The position numbers and the translations under genes were made by a program. A DNA stretch of 64,000 nt from Spirodela intermedia. Lineage: Eukaryota > Streptophyta > Magnoliopsida > Alismatales > Araceae. Below are positions 35,767-47,089 of this stretch, in pieces; the first letter of the stretch is position 1; every line of letters begins with the position of its first letter. The stretch spans positions 2,953,001 through 3,017,000 of the forward strand of contig LR746273.1 in the NCBI GenBank assembly GCA_902729315.2, in the 5' to 3' direction. The notes beneath the pieces are model-generated. The model was not told where the DNA came from and searched no databases. It was given only the letters and a program-made list of their open reading frames with translations.

Positions 35767-38700
35767 AGTTCATTGTCATCTACTCTTTTGGTGGCATTCT
35801 CTGCTAGTGAGGCAGTTCTACAACAAGAGAGCACTGATCTTCATCTATCATTTGACACTATATTTGAGTTCATTAGTAGCAAGTTTGTCAATGACATCTT
35901 CAAATTCATTGGCATCATTTCTGTCTATATCAAGCTTTATGTCTAGAGGCTGAAATATCTAGGTCCATTACTATTGTTTCCACCTTCAAGGTAAATATGT
36001 TGGTGTTGGAATTTAGTTACTGATACTTTGAAATAAGGCCCTTTAAATGGTGGAATAATGCATGCTTGATAGCTTCAGGAGCCTTAGTTGTTTCAATATT
36101 GATCACAACACATGGAGGATAGTTTTGTCAAATGACTAAGAATAGAATTGCATATATTAATAGGCTCATAGATGTTCCACATTATCATGTTATGACGTTT
36201 ATGTGTTTGGATTGAGACTGAATTGATAATTACTAAATAATCCTAAGGAAGTTTGTTCAAAGGGATTGAAAAACTTGTATGCCTAGATTGGACTATTGCT
36301 CTCTAAAATATCATTATAGAATATTTCTGTACTTTACTCAAGTTATTTCAAGTAATTGCTTATTAGGAAAGAGGTACATAGGTTATCAGACTTAAGTCAA
36401 GGGTCTCACAAATGTTTTATTGGCCCACCCATTGAGAACAACTGAAGAGATTAGCAGAATTATTCATCAGTTGTATTTGATCATGTTCAGTTCCGGATCA
36501 TGTTATTGGAGACTCCATTAATGTTACCAGATGGGTTGATAGAGGTACTGCCAAGTGCCTATAGTGGACAGCTGATTTGTCAAATATCATTGTAAAATTT
36601 TTCTGTAAGTTACTCTGACTTATTTCAGGTAATAACTTTTGAGAAAAGAATATAGGTTATTGGACTAGTCTAAGAAGTCACGGATCTTGTTATTAGGGCG
36701 TTAGATAGGAGTAACTGAACAAGGTAATGGAGCTATTTGATATAGATTAAACGTTTTCGATCTTGATGCTGGAGCTCTCCATTAAATGTGACTAGAGGAG
36801 TGAAGGATCTACCCATAAGGTGTGTAGGATTGAATCTTTGAAAAACTGCAATATTGGTTTAGATCTCGTTATTGGAAGTATTCAATTAATGTATCTACAC
36901 TGATTGAGGGAGCTACCTATCAGGTGTGTTAGATTGGATCATTGGCAAGCTAGCAATCTTACTATCTACTGAGTTCGCAGATCCAGAATCATCAAGATAT
37001 TATGGAGGCGTTGGTTACTAGGTAAATGAATCTACCCGTTACTTAGTGAATCTAGAATTGATCAACCCTAAAAAAGGGGTGGACAATCAAGTAAATAGAT
37101 CCATCTATTATTTTGGGCTATCTTTGATAAAATGAGAAATGGACTGTTGTCTTTCTATTGGAGGCAGTTTGTTCAAACTCAATATGCACGATGGGTACAT
37201 AAATGCTGGAAAATCAGATAAACCATAATTAGATGAAAGCAGGGGTTAAACAAGTTTTGTGAAAATTAAACTCAAAGAAGAAAGATAGACAGAGAGTTAA
37301 AAAGCCACGAGAGAAAACGTGTCAACTTGAGCTTACACGGAAGAAGAAATCTACCGAAAAAGTTTACAGTAACCTCCTCCATCAACAAGCTTCAGTTTCG
37401 TCCAGATTGAAGTAGAAGCCTCAAGAAGCTTGTAGATGCATGGGTGGATCATTTAATTTTTTGTATCGATACTATTGTTTAACTAGGCCAACCTAGAGCT
37501 TTGTATCAATAAGAGAGTAGTTGATTCCCCTCTGGTTGGGCAACCTAATGATGATCATTTATGGGTGAAATCCTGATTTGGCTGGAGCTGTGAAGTCTAG
37601 AAGGTTGCTATAGCCCTGAGTTCATCATCTAAATCACTAAGGACTTGGCAGAGTCCTGGGATGTTGTCTTTAAAATATTGCGCATATCATTAAGATAGAA
37701 AAATCATGAATCATCGTGTTTGACTTACTGTCTCTCAAACAAAGAGTGAATAAGTTGTGTGAGGAAGAAAAATGAACAAACACAAATTCACCCTCTCCCC
37801 CATTTTATACGATGCTGCCATATACAAACTATCAGAGCTAAAACACTCTGAAAATCTAATAATTTTGTGATATTGAAAAAAGGGTTATGTTAATCCAATT
37901 TGTGAAGACCACATGCAAATGAGATACTAATCCAAACTAATTAATTTCCCCCCTTTATTCCTATTAGAAACTTATTTCGACTAAGAAATGTATATAATAA
38001 GGGTACGTTTCATTAATAAAGCCTAAGAGTTTTGTAATTAAATTTTAAAAGAATACACAATAAGTGGCAGAATCTAATTAATATAAAAATATTATTTCAT
38101 ATTATTCTAATGTTATAACACTGAATTTGAATGAGAATAATCTGATTAATAAGCTAAGTTATCATAGGTCACTCGATAATAAAAAAGGAATGATCTTGAC
38201 GATAAATAATCAAAAATTTTATGTTCATTACATTGATTGCAATGCTTTCCTTCATAATATTGTCTTTAAAAAAGGATCTTGGATGTATTTTACCATTTCC
38301 TCGAAAAGATATTGAAAACTATCAACTTCACGAATTTACATTGGCATATAGGGAAGGGAAGCCTTGCAAAAGGTTGAATACAAATGTATCTGAAGTAATG
38401 GTTTCAAGAAATGAATTCTAAATAAATCCTTTGGCAAAAGAGAATTAGAAATGATGAAATGTGCAAGAATACTTGAGTGGAGGTTTTTGTTTAAAGAGAC
38501 TCCAAGATACCCTTTTCTATTTTGAGGACTTTGCAAAGCATTAGGTCAATTTCAATAGACACCACTGGGACTTCAAGTTAGGTCTCACGATACTGGCTGC
38601 CCGTTATTAGGGATTTATGTTTTCTTATAAACGTTCAAAGCCATCTTAAATATTTCTTCATTCTAGCCGATAATCATAGCAGCAGAATTTATCGCACAAT

Positions 38701-38988
38701 GGACTCGACAGACCTTCGCACAATTGTCTAGGAAAGTAGAAGCTCGGCAACTCGCTTCATTTTGCTGATTCGACAGAGCAGAGCTCGGTTGACTTGGAGG
38801 AAATTGGTCCGATACACCCACCATCACGATTGCTTTGAATCCCCATTGAGAGATATCGTACTAGAGGCTCAAGGTTGTCAAATCATGAATTGACACTGCA
38901 GACCAGGTTTGGGGAAATATGAAGAAGGGCTACGCCACCTGTGGCCTCTAATTATACATGGAAATGCTGCTGGATTAGTTTTAGGCGA
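35767..38988. other. No recognised gene; contains a diverged ~272-bp duplication
   Basis: No coding domain was found. 36,306-36,400 and 36,579-36,665 are diverged copies (AAATATCATT...TATTTCA...ATAGGTTAT), and phrases like GATCnTGnTnnTGGAG...CTCCATTAA recur to about 36,900. The first part may continue the copia-4 element interrupted by copia-2. The ORFs at 38,127-38,421 show no motif. Confidence 0.4.
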
Positions 38989-39441
38989 TCATCTGATCTG
39001 CACTGTTAGACAATGTGACTTGGGAGATGATTTTGCTTTCTTTGTAGCACCAGTTGTAACGACGGGAGCTAGACGGACCTGGGGACGCGGGACCCAATCA
39101 AACTCCCGGTCGGAGAAAGAGGAAGACGCCTCGAGGAGGACTCGGCGCCGGCCGGTTGAATAGCAACAGGCGCCCTCGCGGGAGCAGGAGACAGCGGCAA
39201 TGGAGTCCGCAGCCCGGCGGGCAGCTCGCCAGACGATCTGGCACGGAAGTTTGACGAAGCACCAAAGAAGGGCGAGCGGGCAACAGACGCACAGCACGCA
39301 CGCTGTCGCCGCGCACTCGGCCGGCGTCAGGCCGTTGCGTTGCACCACCCAGGAACTAGAATCTAAGTAGAGGGAGGAAGGACGGCGGAATGTCGAGGGC
39401 CCAAAGGCCGCGGCTTTCCTTCTGATGCCTGCTCTTCCCAT
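38989..39441 (-). CDS. Small Cys-rich membrane-like plant protein
   Basis: An uninterrupted 150-residue ORF. Residues ~40-72 hold a strongly hydrophobic Cys-rich stretch (CVLCVCCPLALLWCFVKLPC; Cys 43, 48, 51, 53, 54, 61, 67), then a basic RAARRA stretch. The tail has a SSSFSD motif. I recall the same layout (TPAE, a hydrophobic Cys-rich segment, basic stretch, SFSD) in an uncharacterised family of small plant proteins; its function is unknown, and membrane association or palmitoylation is only inference. The frame stays open to an ATG at 39,582 (197 residues), but that extension comes from a 66-bp tandem repeat. I prefer ATG 39,441, with the repeat in the 5' leader. It is one of the few intact non-transposon genes here. 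Confidence 0.62.
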   Translation of the reverse strand: MGRAGIRRKAAAFGPSTFRRPSSLYLDSSSWVVQRNGLTPAECAATACVLCVCCPLALLWCFVKLPCQIVWRAARRAADSIAAVSCSREGACCYSTGRRRVLLEASSSFSDREFDWVPRPQVRLAPVVTTGATKKAKSSPKSHCLTVQIR

Positions 39442-39474
39442 CGATGGACGAATAAACCTCTGGACTAGGAATGC

Positions 39475-39591
39475 GTTGCCTGTCGCGTAGTTTAGGTCTC
39501 TTCTGTTAGAATCTCGCTGTCTTTGTCTGTGTTTCTTTCGGTTGCCTGCCGCGTGGTTTAGGTTTCTTCGGTTCGCCGTCATCTACAGCCG
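39475..39591. repeat. 66-bp imperfect tandem duplication in the leader
   Basis: GTTGCCTGTCGCGTAGTTTA at 39,475 recurs as GTTGCCTGCCGCGTGGTTTA at 39,541. 66 bp is 22 codons, so the minus-strand frame stays open through both units. Confidence 0.75.
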
Positions 39592-41639
39592 TGGAATGCC
39601 AATGGTGGTTGGCGGCCTATGGCAATCGGTTGGATGCTTACCGCTGCCTCCTCAACTCGCACCTTCTTCCCGACAGATGGAGAGAATGTCAACGGCGAAG
39701 GTGTCAGATGTTTTTCATTTCGGAGAATATCTTTTAGAATCGGTCCAACATGTTCACCTAATTTTCTAGGGTTTCTATGATCTCGGGAAAAGGTACCATT
39801 GAATTCTTCTGGGTTACAATACAAAAGTCAAGTTTGACGGGAAAATTAAGTTCGTCTTGCGTTGCCTGATTTCTTGTCACCCGGCACTGTCCACACAATC
39901 TTTCAACCGGACGGCCGAGATCTCTCTCTCTCTCTCTCTCTCTCTCACCCCGTCTGCCTTTCCGACGCGTGTAAGAAATGGGCCAGAGATCATAAAGGCA
40001 TGTCCCACGGCTCACTTTCCAGCCGTCTGAAAGAGGTTTGTCTCTAGGTGGGTTTAGAGGAGCCCGGGACCTTTATGTTCATGGACTACCCTAATTCTTA
40101 CATGGTGATAGTTAAAAAATGAGTTTAGTCTTACACAGCATAGTCCGTTCGTAGGATACGACTGTTTGTCTTTCCTGCATCCAGTGCAACGTCCTCAACC
40201 AATCTTCGTGATACTGCTGGGATTCAACCCTACGCAAGAGCCAAGGTACACATCAAAATATTGAAACATTGTCCTACTATTATGGTATTCTCAAAAACAT
40301 ATCGGCCATAATTAAATAATTGATTTATGTCAAATGCTATAGACATTTAGGATGTTGGTCTTATTGAATGATACGTGGCTTACCTATTACAGCTTAGTTT
40401 AAAGAAATTAAATGGTCCCGTAGTCTTTGGATTTTATTCATAATTTGGATGACCAGGTAGGGATCTAACATAAGACTCCTCTTTTAACGAGGATACCCAA
40501 AAATGTCTCTTTTCCATATTATAAAGAAACCTAACTGTAAATCTAGAATAGGAAATATAACCTAGTCATAGTCATGCTCATGCAAGATCTTGAATTTCAG
40601 GCTTAGGATATCCATTAGGAATAAAATAATTCATCAGCATGAGAACCCTCGAAATGATTGACAAACTCATTCAAGGACATTGAGGACAAAATGAAGACTA
40701 TGAATTGACAACGACTTTTAATGCTAGTTACGACTTTTAATGCTAGTTAAGATTTATGATGATCCACAGAGAATAAACATATTTAATTGTTTTAATGGCG
40801 TAATATATCCTATTCCTAGACATAGGATGTAAAACATGCGTTCTACAGATTATCGCTAGTAGTTTATAAAATGTGGTAATGAAAAAGGTACCTACTGAAT
40901 TAGTATAATGTGTTGTTTGTGGTTGACACTCATGATCGTCAAAACTGTATATCATCATAACGAATTATAGTGGGCATAATGAAAGATTTAGTTTTCAGGA
41001 AAACCAAATCTCTTCAATAGATCATACAGATCATGAAATTATCATTCTGCTACTAGTGATACCATGAATAGACTAGGAAATCTATATTACTTACTAGTTC
41101 TAATGAATCACCTAATTGGAAAAATGAGTAGTTCATTTCTCCCAGAGGAAAACTAAGTTTTGTTAATTTTCAGAAACATGACGAGTGTCAAGTCCATCAA
41201 TAGTTAAGCTTGAAACTTTGAACCGTCAATTATTTTCCCGCACTGATTCTGTGTCGCTCTAGCAATCTTGACATCCCCCATGCTGTTATTTGAGGGCACC
41301 CTCTACGTTGCCAGTCTCAGCCATTGGTTCCACACAAAAATCAAATGGTTCCCATCATATGGTCATTATGATCATAGTTTACCTTCATTTCATCAATAAA
41401 GAACTAGTACACCTCGGAGTAAGGATAATGATTAACTGTTGAATCATTGGGTTATCCGAGTAGAAACTGTGGAATAATCCTTTATGGGCACAAGTTTATT
41501 GGGTGTCCAATTTTCTGTTTTATTTTTTTTAACACGCATTGTTTTTAGTGCTCAACACACATACGACAGACTAGCGAGAGAGAAAGCGTGGGAGACTACA
41601 TCTCGGCAATTAAAATCTCCATTGTGCGTGATAGCATCT
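39592..41639. other. Upstream flank and intergenic region
   Basis: Includes (CT)n at 39,920-39,946, a 19-bp tandem duplication at 40,711-40,748 (ACGACTTTTAATGCTAGTT twice) and the dispersed repeat shared with 4.6 kb. No coding sequence was recognised. Confidence 0.45.
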
Positions 41640-41910
41640 CCATAGGGTGAAAGACCTAGAGCGAGGGTGAGAGAGAGAGAGAGAGAGAGAGAGATTTTCC
41701 TTAAAACTACACGTCTCACATGCCATTCAACCTGATCCCAAGGAGGATCGTCAGATAAGTCCATTGTGGTGGCTAGTCTTATGTGATGCCCATGGTCCAA
41801 GCGTTGATGAAACAGGAAACTGTGGCACATTTTCGAGACCATCTCCATACGCAAGACTTTAATGAACGCCTAGAGACGTGCTGTCCCCGATGGAGTCGGC
41901 CGTTCTTTTT

Positions 41911-43315
41911 TGACGCAGGACGGGGGCCCACTCTGGACTCAGCTGGCCCACATGAGGATTCAAGCTTGGTCCAGGCATCCGCCCACAATCGAAGGATTTC
42001 ATTTACTATTAGATGCCTCTCACTTAATGAGACTTTTATTTATTTTCATTACTTTATTTTGCTTTGTAAAGCCTTTGAAAGGCCGGTCCTTAGAGAACAA
42101 CCAGAGTTTGAAGAATAGTTTGCCTTTGCAGAAGCTCCATTGCCTACTGCTGGTCGTGAGACCCCGTCGCCCCGGTCAAGGTTCGTCATGAGGACCCCAT
42201 CGCCCCAGTCAGGATCGGTCGTGAGGACCCCGTCGCCCTGGTTAGGGTTGGTCGTGAGGACCCCGTCGCCCCGGTAGGGTTGGTCGCGGCCATCCATCGC
42301 CGTTGCCGCCGGTCCTCTTCTGTCCGCCACCACTGTTGTCGCCCCCTCCGACGCCACCGTCACCCTTCTGCTGCCCATTGTCGACCTCTCCCTCTATCGC
42401 CGCCGTGCAACCGTCAGGTCGCCTCCATCGACGCCTTCTCGCTCCATCGCCGCCATTAGCCTTCCGCCAGCCACTATCGCCACCGTCTCGCCCCAGCCGC
42501 CTCTATTAACACCGTTCCCCTCTGTCGTCGTCGCCACTCTCCCGCCCCTGTCTCCTACGTCTCCGCCTTCGCCGCCGACGACGAACCTCCTCCCGGCCAG
42601 CTCTGCCCTCATCTCCTCTCTCCTCCCCTATCGTCCGTCCGTTTCCCTCACCGACGCTCTCGCTTACAGAATCAGCCGCCGGTTCGGCGTTCTTGGAACA
42701 GCTAGGGCCTAAAGTCGACGAGCGGTTTTTGGTCCGCCTTTCCCCAGGCCCATTACTGGAGTTATTCCCTTCGCCACTCACCGGGTCACCTCTGCGTTGG
42801 GTCCAAACCCGCCAGCCAGTTCCATCGGGCCCGAGCCATAGTCGACCAGCAGACAGCCCTCTGTTTGCTCAACATTCAACGGCTTCAGCGCGGACAATGG
42901 GCAACGGTCACTGGTCAACGACGCCTCTGGCCAATGGTCAATGATCGACCCCTCTCTTAATCAGGTCTCTCTATTGACTTCTTTCCTCGACTAGTTCTCT
43001 TGTTTCTTGCACTTGGTATTCCCTACTCCTTTAATATATTTTTTGTATCATCATCACCGTGAGTGTTCTTATAAGATAACCACTATTTTAATACATTATG
43101 TGATCTTTTTCCTGTGATAATTTAGATCTGTATTGTTAATTATGAGCACTCTACATTTGACGGTTTGCCTGAACCGTCCGGTTCTAAGCTCACTTCCCTG
43201 ACCATGGATGATTATTATCCAGGCTTGAATTTCTCTTTCTTCTATTTCTATTAGTGTTTGTGATTTCTGCATCGTTTATTTGACTTATATTTCATTCTCA
43301 TTTTCATCCCCATCA
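41911..43315. mobile_element. 1.4-kb insertion in block 2 (LTR-like)
   Basis: Comparison with block 1 shows that this segment interrupts text contiguous there (GGAGTC.GCC.TTCTT...TTCTTCTGTCAG). It starts TGACGC and ends CCATCA (TG...CA), with T-rich flanks (ttttt / ctttt) as a weak target duplication. The first half is unusually GC-rich and holds four ~33-bp tandem units (GAGGACCCCGTCGCCC) at 42,156-42,290. Its class is unknown: it may be a solo LTR, or a transposon carrying captured GC-rich DNA. Confidence 0.6.
42156..42290. repeat. Tandem repeat, ~4 x 33 bp
   Basis: Units GTCGTGAGGACCCCGTCGCC, joined by GGTnAGGnTTG. In reverse translation they give repeated GDGVLTT phrases. Lies within the 1.4-kb insertion. 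Confidence 0.75.
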
Positions 43316-43741
43316 CTTTTTCTTCTGTCAGTTCTCTTCTTCACCTTGTATGTAGCAGCCAACTCCGATGTCGTCTCTGACATACTCGATATTGATTCGC
43401 AATGCTTTGCACAATTTGTCATTTAAACTATGCTGTAAGTAGTAGTCTCTTCCAGCCATGAAATGATTCGACTATAAATCAACTATGACAGTGTTGATTT
43501 TAAAACATAACCTATTTAAGCTACTTGGCAGAAACTATGATAGTCTCAAATCTGTCAGCAGTTTCTACCTTACATTTCGCTCTGGCTCAGCCTACCACGT
43601 TGCGCTCATTTGCCCTCCTGTTCTTCAATCTTTCTGACGGTTCCCTCACCATGTCATGTAAAGAAGATGAGGTTACTGTCTTCTTCTCCGTCACTTACTC
43701 TTCTACTCATCTGCCTCTGTGGACACCAGGAGGAGGGAGTC

Positions 43742-44206
43742 TGATGGAATCCTCCCATTTTCACAAAGGCGTGAGACCTTCCCGACAATCACCAGAGGAA
43801 TAGGTCGATTTCTCCGTTCAAGAACAAGATGATACATAGATTTCTCTCAGCGGAGAAAAACAGAATCAAGAATCAGAACAGAAAAAGTGAAAGACGCTAA
43901 AGAAAACACAAGAGAGGCCTAAGGCTCGATTCTCATCTTCTTCTCCCCCCGTCGTCCGGTATCGAGTCCGCTTTTCCATCTCGAATCTTCCTCTCCCTAC
44001 GGAAGGTTGTTATGCTCGTTATGTTTTCGGGCTTTCTGGAACGGCCCGAGAATAAGGAGCTCACTTGATCCAGACCCCGTGTGAGTTGGGCCTTATTAAG
44101 ATCTTGCTGATCCATATCCTTTGAGCCCAGTAAAGCTTCGGGTCCATTTCCTGGCCATTTTAATAGTCCCCTGCTTCGGTGACTAATTGCTGATAATAGC
44201 CCATCA
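43742..44206. mobile_element. 465-bp solo-LTR-like insertion in block 2
   Basis: TGATGG...CCATCA with flanks gagtc (43,737-43,741) and gaatc (44,207-44,211), four of five matching. Block 1 has the uninterrupted text GGGAATCTCACG at this place, which shows it is an insertion. It lies about 0.9 kb upstream of the KTI-2 TATA box. Confidence 0.8.
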
Positions 44207-44258
44207 GAATCTCACGCCAGCATAGCACACATGTAATACTTCAATTTAGGCAAATAAC

Positions 44259-44329
44259 CCCTTCCTCACTCTCTCTCTCTCGTTCTCTCTCTCGCTCTCT
44301 CTCTCTCTCCCTCCTCCTCCCCCTTCCCT

Positions 44330-44360
<31 letters not shown>

Positions 44361-44512
44361 CCTCCTCCTCCCCCTTCCCTCCCTCCTCTCTCTCTCTCTC
44401 TCTCTCGCTCTCTTTCTCTCTCCTCCCTCCCTTCTCAACCACCCACTCTCTTTCTTTCTTTCTCCTCCCACCCACTCCCCTCGCTCTCTCTCTCTCTCTC
44501 CTCCCTTCCCTC

Positions 44513-44573
<61 letters not shown>

Positions 44574-44705
44574 CCTCTCTCTCTCCCTCCCTCTCTCGCT
44601 CGCTCTCTTCTCTCTCCCTCTCCCTCTCCAACCACCCACTCTTTTCTTTCTTTCTTTCTCCTCCCACCCACCCTCCCTCTCGCTCTCTCTCTCTCTCTCC
44701 GTCTA
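44259..44705. repeat. Long CT-rich tract upstream of KTI-2
   Basis: About 440 bp of (CT)n with CCTCC and TTTCTTT interruptions. KTI-1 and KTI-3 have only about 30-50 bp of it at the same place, so it expanded in this copy. The Arg/Glu-rich minus-strand ORFs over it are artefacts. Confidence 0.9.
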
Positions 44706-44967
44706 TATGTGTAACTGTTTATGTATCGAGAGTATTAACTCGTAATGGGATTTCCCTCTGATCTATGTGCCTGCATCTAAATAGATGTAGTTATCTAAAA
44801 CTGATTGCATATGCATCGTGTTGGCCGTTCTCGACGCACTCCATTTTTTAAGGCCGTCAACCGGCGAGCCTTAGACTGGTGTTCAACGCTTTTAGATTGG
44901 CCTCGTGGATCCCTTTGTCGCTTACCTGCATGGATAAGGCGTATGCGGTTGGCCTATCCTCCAAGGC

Positions 44968-44973
44968 CACGTG
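44968..44973 (+). promoter_or_regulatory. G-box (CACGTG) of KTI-2
   Basis: GGCCACGTGGAA, aligned with the G-boxes of KTI-1 and KTI-3, 118 bp before the TATA box. Confidence 0.55.
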
Positions 44974-45091
44974 GAAGATCTGTCAACGATTGGGGCGGCT
45001 ACCGTGACGCCGTTCCTGTCATCTTCCACATTAGAGCTTATCACGTCATCCTTCTTCCCGTCATTCCTTCACAGAAGCTCCCCCAAACATG

Positions 45092-45099
45092 TATAAATA
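45092..45099 (+). promoter_or_regulatory. TATA box of KTI-2
   Basis: TATAAATA, 75 bp before the ATG. Confidence 0.8.
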
Positions 45100-45173
45100 C
45101 CGCTTCATGGCCAGACCCAAAGTGCTGCTACAGCTAGTTTTCTATTAGCGAGCTTCATCCGCTCTTATATGCC

Positions 45174-45758
45174 ATGGAGTTTGTCCTTCTCTTTACGCTC
45201 CTCCTGGCTACCTCCCATGCCGCGATTATCTCCGATCCAGTCCTTGACAGTAACGGAAATGAGCTCAAACGGGGTCGCCAGTACTACGTGCTGCCGGCGA
45301 TTTTCGGTCCCACCGGCGGGGGCCTGAAGCTGGTGTCCCTCAACGAGACCTGTCCCCTGTCCGTGGCCCGGGAGGAATCGGAGGTCGCCTGGGGGCTGTC
45401 CGTCATGTTCTTCCCGGAGAACCCGGACACGTCCACCGTGGTCGAGGGGGCCACGTTCTACGCCATGTTTGCGGCGCCTACCCAGTGCACGGAGTCCACG
45501 GTGTGGAGAGCCAAGGAGGGGACCCTGACGACGGGCGGATCCGTATCCCAGAGCATTGCTCCTCATGATAGTAGGTTCGCCATACATAAATCTGATGAAT
45601 TCCCGAGATCCGCCTACAAGATCAGCTTTTGCCCGTGCAGCGTCGATGTAGAGCGCCCATCCTGCCGCGTTGGATGCTCAGTCGTTGATTCACTGCCTAA
45701 TACTGTTGTCTTTATGAATGCTGAGGCGGATGAAGCCGTTATCCGTTCCAAGGCGTAG
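45174..45758 (+). CDS. Kunitz-type (STI family) protease inhibitor, copy 2
   Basis: Single exon, 194 residues, intact. Signal peptide ~1-17; Kunitz signature at about 23-39 (VLDSNGNE...RQYYV); Cys 60, 105, 153, 155, 164 and 168; glycosylation site N57-E-T. The reactive loop differs: ENPDTS, so the residue aligned with the P1 Arg of copies 1 and 3 is Thr86 (ACG at 45,429-45,431; AGG in copy 1). If the alignment is right it would not be a normal trypsin inhibitor and may have another target, or none. Nearby changes include GLSV for GLPV and ATF for GTF. Promoter, leader and poly(A) signal are as in the other copies. Confidence 0.9.
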   Translation: MEFVLLFTLLLATSHAAIISDPVLDSNGNELKRGRQYYVLPAIFGPTGGGLKLVSLNETCPLSVAREESEVAWGLSVMFFPENPDTSTVVEGATFYAMFAAPTQCTESTVWRAKEGTLTTGGSVSQSIAPHDSRFAIHKSDEFPRSAYKISFCPCSVDVERPSCRVGCSVVDSLPNTVVFMNAEADEAVIRSKA

Positions 45759-45831
45759 ACGAGGGAACCACCTCTCGATTGCAGGTGAATAATGGGCTCC
45801 TCGGAGACCTGCCATGTCGTGGTGTTCCTTG

Positions 45832-45837
45832 AATAAA
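45832..45837 (+). terminator. Poly(A) signal of KTI-2
   Basis: AATAAA, 74 bp after the stop, in the context GAATAAATGAATGAG shared by all copies. Confidence 0.6.
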
Positions 45838-46259
45838 TGAATGAGAGAGTTCTCATTTACATCGATATCTGATTAATCCAATTATGGCTCTCCTTCTCGG
45901 ACTTTAGTATATAAATTCATAATCTCAACTGCTGCCCTTGAACTATGGGTTGTTGATCTTTCTAACTTAATGAAACACTTCAAAAATTAGTCTATGCTTC
46001 TAAAGATGGGGGAATGTCTTCTCTACATTCTGCCGTGGCCTCAGTTAATCCTTTATTCTCTCCCTGTTGCCTATACTTTGGCTCTCACACATAGTCTTCG
46101 CTCCCGTAGTTCTCTCATTCCACACGGATTCGCATTCCACTCTAATGTCTCGTCCACAAACACCGCTGACAGTGTTCTCGCTGACCATGACGTGACGGTA
46201 AAGGAAGCCCCCCTATCGTTCAACCCCTTTGTCAACTTGCGGAAAGAATGAGGAAACCT

Positions 46260-46390
46260 ACCAGTGTTTCGTCGACTTACGGCAGCTTCACTGCGTAGAA
46301 ACGGTGGCCGCCAGACAGGAAGGCGGAGGCAGAGAAGCTGACTGATAGATGCGAGCCTGTTTTCTGAAAAATTGATGAGCACCTCGAGCC
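46260..46390 (-). pseudogene. Inverted PPR 5' fragment
   Basis: Reverse complement of the PPR leader: TTTCAGAAAACAGGCTCGC, then CTTCTCTGCCTCCGCC and CCTGTCTGGCGGCC, matching 47,087-47,160. It lies between KTI-2 and the PPR copy of block 2 in opposite orientation, so it is a third partial PPR copy. The frame is not kept. Confidence 0.65.
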
Positions 46391-47089
46391 AGGCAGAGAA
46401 GGCGGTAGGAAAATGGGACGGGTGCGTAGAGGCCTCCGTAGTAAAGCGTGGAGTCCATCTCTCATTCTGCCTTTCTGCCCCTCTGTCACGGTCCCTCTCC
46501 TTCTCCCTTTGACTTGAATAGCGCCAATAAATGAAACAAGCTAATGAGTACGAAGGGGACAATTTAAACATTCAACTAGGAGAAATCTTTTCAACTGACT
46601 TACAGAAATGTCTGCCTGTGTAAAGGGGCCTGCCAAGCACAAAATGTGGCACCATTTTTTAAGCTCTTGCCAAATAATCATGTCCGAAACAGAATAAGTA
46701 TAAAACTTGTCGTATTTAATCCGAAGCTGTCTTTCTCTATCTTTTACTAGGGCCGACAGCGGGGAAGATTACCTTCCTCCGGCGTGACCTTGGAGGGGGG
46801 CTGTCTTCTCTCTTGTATACGATCACCGCCGGTCTCTATTTCTGATCTCCCGCCCTGGTTTGTCGAGATTGATTCCTGCGGAATCCTCTCCTTGCTTCCG
46901 CTCATGTTTGACGATTAATACCTTTTCTCCGGCAATCTCCTCTATAAGTCAAATTGACTTATAGACTCTCGCCCCATCTCTCGGTGCCCGAAACGGACAT
47001 GGGCAGGAGCCGTTTCCATTTTGAGCTCTGTAACTTCTCCGGCAGATGATTCCTCTGGCTCCCATGAGCCGGCGATGTTCATCCATCTT

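Noticed and set aside
44241-44671. Long Arg/Glu-rich minus-strand ORFs
   Set aside because: They are six-frame readings of the CT microsatellite and overlap in several frames; no non-repeat part.
45994-46251. 85-residue ORF downstream of KTI-2
   Set aside because: No family motif and no counterpart kept in block 1; it partly overlaps the flank of the inverted PPR fragment.
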